From TMP-86 sp044226865 (lineage in GTDB: Bacteria; Pseudomonadota; Gammaproteobacteria; Steroidobacterales; Steroidobacteraceae), in NCBI GenBank assembly GCA_044226865.1, contig JBGAGE010000012.1, positions 1 through 64,000 on the forward strand: DNA of 64,000 nt, written 5' to 3'. The notes beneath the pieces were generated by a model. The model had not been told where the DNA came from. It saw nothing but the letters and a program-made list of their open reading frames with translations, and did not search any database. The position numbers and the translations under genes were made by a program. This document shows positions 41,688-49,908 of the stretch, piece by piece. Every line of letters begins with the position of its first letter. Within the stretch, counting starts at the first letter, position 1.

Positions 41688-43647
41688 CCGCCTTTTCCAT
41701 CGCCTCCAGCCGCGCGCTGATGGCGGCGCCGTAGTAGGCCTGCGGCTTGGACGGGGTTTCGTGTTCGGCGCGCTCGCGCCTGGCGAGCGCGTCCGCCGCC
41801 AGCGTGAACGCCTGCCGCAGCGAAGTCGTCTTGGGCAACGCATCGCGGAAGAAGGCCTCGCCAAAATACGTGAGATCGCGATCACTGCCGCAGCCGAACG
41901 AGGTGCGATCGGCTGCGGCAGCGGCGAGGATGATGGTGTTCTCATCGCTCAAGGCCGGAATGAAGGAACCCGCGTAGCAGGCCGAGATGATGATCACCTT
42001 GTAGCGGATGCCTGATTCCTGCAGCGCATCGGCCAGCGTGTCGGCATCCAGCGGGTTCAACTCCATACCGCCATTGGAAACGGCAATCGTCGCATCCTGC
42101 GAGCCGTGCGAGGAGAGAACCAGGAACAGGATGTCCTCCTGCGGATTCATGCGCGCTGCGAGACCGTGCAGCGCCCGCTCCAGGGCCGTGACAGTGGCGA
42201 GCGGATGCGAGTCCAGGTCGCGCTGGTCATTGATCAACAGCAGGCTTCGCGGTGCGCTGCCGTAGCGATTGCCAAGCACTTTGGAGGCGAGCTGGATTTC
42301 CTCGGAAAACACCCGTTGCTCACCGACGCCGGCGAACCCCAGCAGGTACGCCTGCGGCGCAGGCCCGCTGTGCGGCGCCACCGCCACCAGTGACGCGGCG
42401 ATGCGTGCCGGCTGCTCGTACAAGCTGGCCTCGACATCGGCATTGGGGCCTTCCGCCGTCTCCTCCGGGTCCGGCGTGTACCAGAGGGAGGCGTTGACGA
42501 AGGCTGCACCCGTCATCATCCACAGGAGCACCGCCAGGCCAAGTCCGCCCAGGACCGCGCGTCCTTGCGATTCGCCGCGCATGGCGCGCAATGCGTGAGC
42601 GGCCTGCGCGACGCTGACCAGAACAGTCAGGGCCAGGATCAATTCGAGCCAGGGCGGGTCGGTGAAACTGGCGAGCCAGGTGCCCAGTACCACCCACGGC
42701 GCCAGCAGCGCCACCAACCACACGGTCGAGCGGATGGGCGAGGGCGGTTCGGTGCGCGCGGCCATGATCCACGCCACCGCCAGCGCCGCCAATGCGTAGG
42801 TGGCGATGCCGGAAAAACCGATGGGTGAATATTCCGCCGGCTGATCCCGCGCCCAGCCATCCAGCAGGATCCACAGGGCGATCGCCATGAGGCCCAGTAG
42901 GACGGTGACGCCTGGGTGAACCGCCACGCCCTCGGGGCAGCGGCGAAAGGTCGTGATACGCCAGGCATCCAGCAGGGACGCCGTCAAGGAAGAGGCCCGA
43001 GCGCCGCCCACGGCGCCGCCTGCCGGGGAGATGGCGGCACCCACGAGGGCGCCGGGGGTTGCCGTGCCGTTCGCGGTTCCACTGGCGGCGGCCGTTCCGG
43101 GGGCGATGGTACCTGCATCGGCGCCAGAGGGCGCCGCACCCACCCAGCTTCGAATCAGCGCTGCGGCGCTCTCTGCCGTCAGCGGCGCCGGCAGGTCGCG
43201 CACCGGCACGATGTGCGCGGCGATGTGGTCGATCCACAGGAACAGGTGCTGCGGCGTGATGCTGACGCCGCGCAGCGTGCTCCATCGCATCTGCGCGGTG
43301 GTCGCGGCGCGCTGCAGCCGCAAGCCCTCCGCGGTGAACTCGTAGTGAACGGCGCCGAGGATGCCGCCGTCGGTCGATGGCTGCGCGGCGCGCGTGACCA
43401 TGCGCGTGCGCAGCAGGACGGCGAGGAAGGCGATCAGCATCCCGATGATGATTTCGGGCACATGCAGGCGGCGGTGCGAGATCTGCAGCCATGCGGCGCC
43501 GAGGAATCCGAGCAGCAGGCTCGCAATCAGCACGAGCAAGAATGTGCGTAACGGATGCCGGTCGACCGTGACATGGCGCTGAAAGGCGCGCTGATAGGCG
43601 CGCCAGTCATCCAATTCCAGCGTGGTATCGACGGAAAAGCCCTGCAT
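41674..43647 (-). CDS. Polytopic membrane protein with C-terminal C13/caspase-like cysteine protease domain
   Basis: 657 residues. The N-terminal part has two membrane helices and a YcxB-like domain (VHYEFTAEGLRLQRAATTAQ). A Gly/Ala/Thr-rich linker follows, then about five more helices. The last 240 residues are a peptidase C13 domain with the His in VLSSHGSQDATIA (about residue 514) and Cys in IIISACYAGSFIPAL (about 557), the caspase/legumain dyad. Substrate and activation are unknown. The start at 43647 follows from the first plausible membrane-protein N-terminus; the longer frame is non-coding. Confidence 0.83.
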   Translation of the reverse strand: MQGFSVDTTLELDDWRAYQRAFQRHVTVDRHPLRTFLLVLIASLLLGFLGAAWLQISHRRLHVPEIIIGMLIAFLAVLLRTRMVTRAAQPSTDGGILGAVHYEFTAEGLRLQRAATTAQMRWSTLRGVSITPQHLFLWIDHIAAHIVPVRDLPAPLTAESAAALIRSWVGAAPSGADAGTIAPGTAAASGTANGTATPGALVGAAISPAGGAVGGARASSLTASLLDAWRITTFRRCPEGVAVHPGVTVLLGLMAIALWILLDGWARDQPAEYSPIGFSGIATYALAALAVAWIMAARTEPPSPIRSTVWLVALLAPWVVLGTWLASFTDPPWLELILALTVLVSVAQAAHALRAMRGESQGRAVLGGLGLAVLLWMMTGAAFVNASLWYTPDPEETAEGPNADVEASLYEQPARIAASLVAVAPHSGPAPQAYLLGFAGVGEQRVFSEEIQLASKVLGNRYGSAPRSLLLINDQRDLDSHPLATVTALERALHGLAARMNPQEDILFLVLSSHGSQDATIAVSNGGMELNPLDADTLADALQESGIRYKVIIISACYAGSFIPALSDENTIILAAAAADRTSFGCGSDRDLTYFGEAFFRDALPKTTSLRQAFTLAADALARRERAEHETPSKPQAYYGAAISARLEAMEKAATPP

Positions 43648-43743
43648 TGTCGCGCTAGCTTCGCACAACTGCCCGTGCAATTGACATCTCCGCGGCTTGG
43701 CCCGACAGTGCCTGCGCGGCCGCCGGGGCCGTGGCGCATCGAC

Positions 43744-44532
43744 ATGCACATGAACGCATCGCATTCTGAAAGAGTCGCCCTGGTGACCGGCGCTTCGCGC
43801 GGCATCGGCAGCGTCATCGCCCTGCAACTCGCACAGCGCGGGCTGCGCGTCGCCGTGCATTACCGCAGCAATCGTGGCGCCGCCGAGGCCACGCTTGCCT
43901 CGCTCCCAGGCGCCGGCCACGCCGCCCTCGATGCCGACCTTGCCGATCGCGCGGCCACCTCGCGGCTATGGCATCAGGCAATCGAGCGCTTCGGGCGAGT
44001 CGATGTGCTGATCAACAATGCCGGCCTGTACCTGGATCATTCCCCGCTCAAGGTCGATGAGCGCGACTGGTTGTCGACCTGGGAGCAGACGTTGTCGGCG
44101 AACTTGATCGGGCCAGCGCACCTGTCCTGGCTGGCGGCGCAGGGCATGGCGCGCCATACCTCGGCGCCAGGCTTCGGTCGAGGCCGCATCGTCAACATCT
44201 CCTCGCGCGGTGCGTTTCGCGGCGAGCCGGACGCGCCCGCCTATGGTGCGAGCAAGGCGGGCATGAACGCCCTGTCGCAATCCCTGGCCAAGGCGCTCGC
44301 GCCCTCGGGCATCTATGTGTACTGCCTGGCTCCGGGCTGGGTGGAAACGGAGATGGCCACCGCGCACCTGACCGGTCCGGGCGGCGCCGCCATCCTCGAG
44401 CAACATCCGCTGGGGCGGGTCAATCAACCGCACGAGGTGGCCGCGGCGGCGGTGTATTGTGCGCTGGATGCGCCGGCCGCCATGACCGGTGGCATCATCG
44501 ATGTGAACGGCGCCAGTTACTTGAGGACATGA
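43744..44532 (+). CDS. Short-chain dehydrogenase/reductase
   Basis: 262 residues with the SDR signatures VTGASRGIG (cofactor loop), NNAGLYLD, catalytic Ser in IVNISSRGAF and Tyr/Lys in PAYGASKAG, and the C-terminal GGIIDVNGASYLR. HYRSNRGAAEAT after beta-2 suggests NADP preference. The substrate is unknown, with ketoacyl reductase-like or sugar alcohol enzymes being the usual annotations. The copC remnant begins directly after the stop codon. Confidence 0.88.
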   Translation: MHMNASHSERVALVTGASRGIGSVIALQLAQRGLRVAVHYRSNRGAAEATLASLPGAGHAALDADLADRAATSRLWHQAIERFGRVDVLINNAGLYLDHSPLKVDERDWLSTWEQTLSANLIGPAHLSWLAAQGMARHTSAPGFGRGRIVNISSRGAFRGEPDAPAYGASKAGMNALSQSLAKALAPSGIYVYCLAPGWVETEMATAHLTGPGGAAILEQHPLGRVNQPHEVAAAAVYCALDAPAAMTGGIIDVNGASYLRT

Positions 44533-44706
44533 GCCCATGATCAGACATCCGCTGTCGGTGACGCACCGTCCGCCGATGCATCCCTGCGGTTGCCGGCGCT
44601 TGCCGCCGGCGAATGCGTGGTGGAGTGGCGCGCGTTGTGCGGCGGGGATGGTCACGAGCTCCACGGCAGTTTCAAGTTTTCGATCGGTAGTGCTGCCAAG
44701 CCCTGA
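44533..44706 (+). pseudogene. copC: C-terminal remnant of a CopC-like copper-binding protein
   Basis: Read in the frame following the SDR stop, this stretch encodes SLRLPALAAGECVVEWRALC and then GGDGHELHGSFKFSIGSAAK before a stop, matching the last strands of CopC/YobA (DGHxLxGSFxF). The signal peptide and the first two thirds of the domain are missing and there is no start codon. copD, its usual partner, begins three bases later, so an SDR-side rearrangement has probably removed the 5' part of copC. Confidence 0.7.
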
Positions 44707-44709
44707 CCG

Positions 44710-45609
44710 ATGATGTCCATCGGCCTCACCGGCTGGGACCTGGCGTCGCTCGCCTTCAAGGCGTGTGTGTACGCCGCGGTGTTCGCCGGCGCGGGCGGCG
44801 TGCTGTTCCTGGCGGCTTGCGGCGAGTCGCTGATAGCCGCGGATCGCCGGCGGGTGGAACGTCTCATCGGCGCCGCGCTCCTCTTGGCGGTACTGCTCAG
44901 TGGCTTGCGCATACCGCTGCTGGCTGGGGCCTTGAGTGGCGAGCCCGCAGGGATGATCGATCGCAACATGCTCGAGATGGTGCTGCAATCCGAGGAGCAG
45001 CGCGCCGCGCTGGTGCGAATCGTCGGCCTGGTGCTCGCCTGCGCCGCGCTGGTCGGCACGCGCAGCGGTGGCTGGCAGTCACTCGCCGTGGCCGGTGCCG
45101 CGCTCGCGATCACCTCCTTCGCGTGGACCGGGCACTCGCACGCGTTGCCGCGGCCGAACGCCGGCATCCTGCTGCATTCCCTGCACCTGATCTGCGTGGC
45201 ATTCTGGTTGGGCTCACTCACTCCCTTGTGGATGATCGCGCGGTCCGATGCCCGGGGAGCACGCACGGCGGCCGTGGCGGTGGCGTTCGGGCGCATGGCG
45301 GTCGCCGTCGTGAGCGCCCTGCTGGCAGCGGGCTCCGGGCTGTTCCTGCTCATGCTCGGCGGCTGGGAAACACCGCGCCTGGATGGCACCTACGCGAGTC
45401 TGGGACTTGGCAAGATCGCATTGGTGGCGGGGATGCTCGCGCTTGCCGCCTACAACAAGCTGCGGCTGACGCGGCGGCTCATCGCGCGGGATGATGGCGC
45501 GGCACGCGTGTTCACCTTCACCGTGGGTATGGAGATGGCATTCGCCGTCGCGGTGCTGCTGGTCACGGCCGCTTTGACCACGGTGACGGGACCGCCGGCT
45601 CTCGAGTAG
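44710..45609 (+). CDS. copD: CopD-family copper resistance membrane protein
   Basis: 299 residues with about eight membrane helices. Conserved histidines occur in WTGHSHALPRPNAGILLHSL and HLICVAFWLGSLTPLWM, as in CopD/PcoD proteins that move copper across the inner membrane. A double ATG opens the frame. It directly follows the copC remnant, so it may now act without its periplasmic partner. Confidence 0.87.
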   Translation: MMSIGLTGWDLASLAFKACVYAAVFAGAGGVLFLAACGESLIAADRRRVERLIGAALLLAVLLSGLRIPLLAGALSGEPAGMIDRNMLEMVLQSEEQRAALVRIVGLVLACAALVGTRSGGWQSLAVAGAALAITSFAWTGHSHALPRPNAGILLHSLHLICVAFWLGSLTPLWMIARSDARGARTAAVAVAFGRMAVAVVSALLAAGSGLFLLMLGGWETPRLDGTYASLGLGKIALVAGMLALAAYNKLRLTRRLIARDDGAARVFTFTVGMEMAFAVAVLLVTAALTTVTGPPALE

Positions 45610-45695
45610 CTGTCCGGCCTGATCCGTGACCAGCCTTCCCCGGCGCCGCGGTGGTATATTCAATTGAACGACGAAACAATGCTTTGGGGATGAAC

Positions 45696-47708
45696 ATGCG
45701 CTCCTCTCTCTGTGTCAGCGGCGCGATTCTCGCCGCCTGTCTCTGCGTGTCCATGCCGGCCGGCAGTGCCGATACGGCGGACCTGGTGATCACGCACGCC
45801 CGTATCGCCACGGTGGATGCACGGCATCACATGGCTGAGGCACTCGCCGCGCGCGATGGCAAATTGCTCTACGTCGGCGATGCCGCGGGCGTGGAAGCGT
45901 TCGCAGGGCCCGACACCCAGCGCATCGAGGCGGGCGGCCGGCTCGTACTGCCGGGGCTCATCGATTCGCACATCCACCCGTTGGGCATCGTGCAGTTCGA
46001 CACCTGCGACCTGAAGAGCCAGGCCATGTCGCTGGGCGCCTTGTCGGACTTCGTGCGCGCCTGCGTGGAGAAATTCAAGCCCGCGCCGGGCGAGTGGCTC
46101 TCGGTGGATCAATGGAATTACGCCGGCAACAATCAACCCGATGCGGAATTGCCCACGGTGCGTGCGGCACTGGACCGCGCCTCCACCACCACGCCCATCC
46201 AACTGCGCGGCAATGATGGGCACCACGGCGGCTTCAATGGCGCTGCGTTGGCGCGCGCCACCAACAAGCAAGGCCACCAGGTTGGGCTGAACAAGGCGAC
46301 CCTTGCCTCGGATTTCGCTCATTTCAAGCCGTTGATCGGTGTGGATGCCGCGGGCGAGCCCAATGGTGCGGTGGATGAGGAGGCGCGCGCCATCCTGGGC
46401 CTTCCCAAGTCGACGCGACTGAAGAACCTGATGTCCGCCCCGCACCGCGTGTTCGAGGCGTTGCATCAAAGCGGCATCACCGCCATGCAGGACGCGTCGG
46501 CCTCGGACGACAATTTCACGCTGTACGACATGCTGCTGGCGTCGGGGCAGTTCGACTTGCGCGTCAATGCCGCGCAGTATTTCGCGCCGCAGGATTTCCG
46601 GGGCGCCGACGGCAAGCTGGACACGCAGAAGGCCGTGGACATCGCCAAGGCGCGCCGCACGAAGTATGCGGGCAACCCGCTGTTCAAGGCGGAGGCCGTC
46701 AAGATATTCGCGGATGGCGTGCTGGAAGGCGACCCCAACGCCAATCCGCCGACGCTGCCGCATGGGGCGCAGATCCGGCCCTACCTGCTGCCGCGCTTCA
46801 AGCGCGATGCGCAAGGCGTGCTGCAGGTGGCCGGCTATCTCGACCAGAACGGTCCGGCCTGCAAGGGCGTGCGCAAGTTCCCGCAGGCATTCAAGTCGCA
46901 GACCGCGATCGATGTGTTCCGCAAGGTCAATGGCTATGCGCCTTTCGCCTGCACGCCCTCGCGCGGCGTGCTGACCTTGCCGCGGCCGGAGCTGTTCGAC
47001 TGGGCTGCGGGCTTCCACCAGGCCGGCTTCACCCTGCACGTGCATGCCATCGGCGATGATGCCCTGCGCGCCACGCTCGATGCGATCGAGCGTGCCCGCA
47101 AGCTCGATGGCGTGTCGAGCCAGGCGGACACCATCGCGCATGCGCAGCTCATCCATCCGGACGATGTGGTACGCATCGGCCGCGATCGCATCAACGTGGC
47201 CTTCACCTATGCCTGGGCCTACACCGACCACGACTACGACCTGTCCGTGATTCCTTTCATCGACAAGGTGACCGGCACGGGCGCGGCGGGGCTGCACGAT
47301 CCTTCCTTCTATTACGAGCGCAATGCTTATCCGACGCGCAGTGTGAAGGCGGCCGGCGGCATCCTGATTGCCGGGTCCGATGCGCCGGTGGACACGCGCG
47401 ATCCGCGCCCCTTCATCAACATGCAGATGGCGGTGACGCGGCGCTTCGCCGGCCAGCCCGCATTGAACCCTTCAGAAAGCCTCAGCATCCAGGACGTCCT
47501 GGATGCCTACACCATCAATGGTGCGCGCTCGCTGGGTCGGGCCGATGAGATCGGCTCGCTGGAGGTGGGCAAGTCGGCGGACTTCATCCTCCTCGATCAG
47601 GACATCCTGGCGCTGGCGGCTGCGGGGGAGGCCGATCGCATCGGCAAGACGCGCGTGCTCGGCACCTGGTTCAAGGGCAAGCGCGTGTACGACGGGGAAA
47701 AGCAATGA
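45696..47708 (+). CDS. Exported amidohydrolase (YtcJ/amidohydro_3 type)
   Basis: About 670 residues. The signal peptide starts MRSSLCVSGAILAACLCVSM. The body is a TIM-barrel amidohydrolase with metal motif PGLIDSHIHPLG, the HVHAIGDDALRATLDAIERA strand and the final-strand aspartate in ILIAGSDAPVDTRDP. Members cleave formamide-type or cyclic amide bonds; the exact substrate is unknown. The start at 45696 has GGGGA five bases upstream; 45690 is possible. The stop overlaps the peptidase gene start (ATGA). Confidence 0.86.
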   Translation: MRSSLCVSGAILAACLCVSMPAGSADTADLVITHARIATVDARHHMAEALAARDGKLLYVGDAAGVEAFAGPDTQRIEAGGRLVLPGLIDSHIHPLGIVQFDTCDLKSQAMSLGALSDFVRACVEKFKPAPGEWLSVDQWNYAGNNQPDAELPTVRAALDRASTTTPIQLRGNDGHHGGFNGAALARATNKQGHQVGLNKATLASDFAHFKPLIGVDAAGEPNGAVDEEARAILGLPKSTRLKNLMSAPHRVFEALHQSGITAMQDASASDDNFTLYDMLLASGQFDLRVNAAQYFAPQDFRGADGKLDTQKAVDIAKARRTKYAGNPLFKAEAVKIFADGVLEGDPNANPPTLPHGAQIRPYLLPRFKRDAQGVLQVAGYLDQNGPACKGVRKFPQAFKSQTAIDVFRKVNGYAPFACTPSRGVLTLPRPELFDWAAGFHQAGFTLHVHAIGDDALRATLDAIERARKLDGVSSQADTIAHAQLIHPDDVVRIGRDRINVAFTYAWAYTDHDYDLSVIPFIDKVTGTGAAGLHDPSFYYERNAYPTRSVKAAGGILIAGSDAPVDTRDPRPFINMQMAVTRRFAGQPALNPSESLSIQDVLDAYTINGARSLGRADEIGSLEVGKSADFILLDQDILALAAAGEADRIGKTRVLGTWFKGKRVYDGEKQ

Positions 47709-49795
47709 GAGAGCTCAAGAAGACGGGCGGCGCCGCGCTGGCGCTCGCGGTGATCCTGTTGGCGGGCGCATCGGCGCAGGCTGCGATTTCCGCGGCCGAG
47801 CAGCGCGTGCTGGATGCGCTGGATGCGGACAAGGCGCGCGCGGAGCTTGCGCACCTGACCAATGAGGTCATCAAGACGCCCTCGGGCGTGGGTGATGGCT
47901 CGATCGTGTCCGGCAGCGTCGAAGAGACCGCCATGGCGGAGCACATTGCCGCCAAGTTCCGCAAAATGGGCTTGGGCGTGCGCATCGAGGAATATCCGGT
48001 GCGCGCCTATCGCTACGATCCGGTGACGCTGCGCGCCAACGGCAAGGCACTTCCGGCTATCAGCCTGCATGCCACGCTCACCACCTGGGGCACGCGCGAC
48101 GGTGTGCCTTTCGCACGCGGCAATGCCAACGGCGGGCATCTGCTGCGCGTGCCGCTCATCGATGCGGGCGATGGCTACGAGGCGGATTACCAACGCCTCG
48201 GCGATGTGCGCGGCAAGGCGGTGCTGGTGCGCCGTGAGATGCGTGACTGGCCGCCGGCGCAGATCACCGAAGCCGCGCAACACGGCGCCGCGGCCATCAT
48301 CTTCTACGATCATCCGGCGGCCGGCGCCGCTCAGGCGGATGCGTTGCGGCAGGACAGCCTGTGGGGCCACGAAAACCTGCCCACCGTCGCCACCAGCGTG
48401 CGCGCGGCGCGCGCGCTGCAGGCATCGCTCAAGGCGGGCGCAGTGCAGGTCGAACTCGACAACCACATGCAGCTGGCCGACGGCATCTCGCGCAACGTGG
48501 TCGCCACCTTGCGCGGCAGCGAACGCCCGGACGAATGGGTGGTGGTGGCGGGTCACTTCGACCGCTGGTTCCAGGGGTCCCTCGATGACACCAGCGGCGC
48601 GGCCGCGGTGCTGGAGGTGGCGCGGGCGTTCACCGCCGCCGGGTTCAAGCCGCGCCGCTCCGTGCTGTTCGTGGCGGCGGGGAGCGAGGAGGCGGGGCAG
48701 GTGGATCCAGAGCGCGACTGGCTGGCCGGGTCCTATGCCTTCGTGCAAAGCCATCCCGAGGTGCTGCGCAATGCCGCGTTGATCTTCAACGTCGATGGCT
48801 TCGGATGGAGTTCCAAGCGCACCATCCTGGCATCCTCCGCCGATCTGCTGGCCTACCACCGGCAACTCATTGCCGATCTCGGACTGGAATCCCAGGTCAC
48901 CCTGCGCCCCACGGTGGGCAGTACGACCGATGCCTGGAATTTCGGCGTGGTGGGTGGTGCGGGCCTTGCCAGCCTCATCACCCTCGATGACAGTTTCTAC
49001 CCGCTGTATCACACGCAGCTCGATGTCTACGCGCCCGAACGCTTTCGCAACATGGGCATGAACCTGCGCGTACTGGCGTTGGACCTGGCGCGCGCCGCCG
49101 ATCTCGGCCAATTGCCTGTGGATTTGGCCTTCCTGGCGACGCAAGTGGATGGCGCGTTGGCTGAGGACGCCGCCAAGGTATCGGATGTGAGTTTTGCCGA
49201 TGGCCGGGCGGCGTTGGGCGAATTGAAGCAGGCCGCTGCGGCCGTCGCTTCATTGCCGTCCGCGGCTGGCGCCGGGCCCGCTGGCGGTCCAAGCGCCGTT
49301 GATGCCGTGAATCATTTGCTCATGTCGACTCGGCATTTCCTCACGCCCTGGCTGTACGCCGACAATGGCGACTACGACCAGGCGGTGCGGACGGCCGCGT
49401 ACGTCACCCGCATGGCCGCTCTCGATCGTGCACTGGCGGCGGCGCGCTCGAAGGATCAAACGGGTGTCGGCAAGGCGTTGTCGGAGTTCTACGAAGGCCG
49501 CCAATGCCAGCGCCTGTCGGCCTCGGTGTATGCGTCGGAGCGAAACTTCTGGGCGGGGGAGGGCGGATGGGCCAGCCGCTACGGGCACCGTGCCGCCCCG
49601 CCGCCGCCGGCCTTCGATGCCGGCTGCCGCGCCCTGCGCGGATCGGTCGAGGATTGGGCAATGGTCACCTCCGGCCTGACGGCGGCAAGGGATGATGCGC
49701 GGGCAACCCTGGTGCAATCGCTTGCACTCATGGCGACCAAGACCCGCGCCGCCGCGGCGGCCTTGAATGATTACTCCTCGCGGGCGGGCAGATAG
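47705..49795 (+). CDS. Exported M28-family metallopeptidase with PA domain
   Basis: 696 residues. Signal peptide, then a protease-associated insertion (RGKAVLVRREMRDWPPAQIT), then the M28 zinc site: VVVAGHFDRWFQGSLDDTSG (His and bridging Asp), AAGSEEAGQ (general base Glu and zinc ligand), VDGFG and YHTQLDVY (final His). It releases N-terminal amino acids or dipeptides in the periplasm. The C-terminal 200 residues are a helical extension of unknown function. It is translationally coupled to the amidohydrolase, suggesting sequential action on one substrate class. Confidence 0.87.
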   Translation: MRELKKTGGAALALAVILLAGASAQAAISAAEQRVLDALDADKARAELAHLTNEVIKTPSGVGDGSIVSGSVEETAMAEHIAAKFRKMGLGVRIEEYPVRAYRYDPVTLRANGKALPAISLHATLTTWGTRDGVPFARGNANGGHLLRVPLIDAGDGYEADYQRLGDVRGKAVLVRREMRDWPPAQITEAAQHGAAAIIFYDHPAAGAAQADALRQDSLWGHENLPTVATSVRAARALQASLKAGAVQVELDNHMQLADGISRNVVATLRGSERPDEWVVVAGHFDRWFQGSLDDTSGAAAVLEVARAFTAAGFKPRRSVLFVAAGSEEAGQVDPERDWLAGSYAFVQSHPEVLRNAALIFNVDGFGWSSKRTILASSADLLAYHRQLIADLGLESQVTLRPTVGSTTDAWNFGVVGGAGLASLITLDDSFYPLYHTQLDVYAPERFRNMGMNLRVLALDLARAADLGQLPVDLAFLATQVDGALAEDAAKVSDVSFADGRAALGELKQAAAAVASLPSAAGAGPAGGPSAVDAVNHLLMSTRHFLTPWLYADNGDYDQAVRTAAYVTRMAALDRALAAARSKDQTGVGKALSEFYEGRQCQRLSASVYASERNFWAGEGGWASRYGHRAAPPPPAFDAGCRALRGSVEDWAMVTSGLTAARDDARATLVQSLALMATKTRAAAAALNDYSSRAGR

Positions 49796-49811
49796 CCTGC
49801 ATCGCGAGATT

Positions 49812-49841
49812 TTGACGACGGCAATGGGCCTTGTGTATATA
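49812..49841 (+). promoter_or_regulatory. Sigma-70-like promoter of the TonB-receptor gene
   Basis: TTGACG (49812-49817) and TATATA (49836-49841) separated by 18 bases, with TATATT overlapping two bases later. It stands in a relatively AT-rich gap 70 bases before the receptor start, and separates this gene from the two upstream ones. Confidence 0.6.
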
Positions 49842-49908
49842 TTGAGGCAGGGGAAAGCGAAGGCCAGCGGCCTAGCGACGGCGATGACCGTAAATGGGAG
49901 ATAGTGTC

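Noticed and set aside
47597..49144. 515-codon minus-strand open frame opposite the M28 peptidase
   Set aside because: No ribosome site or domain; the sense strand encodes a complete zinc peptidase.
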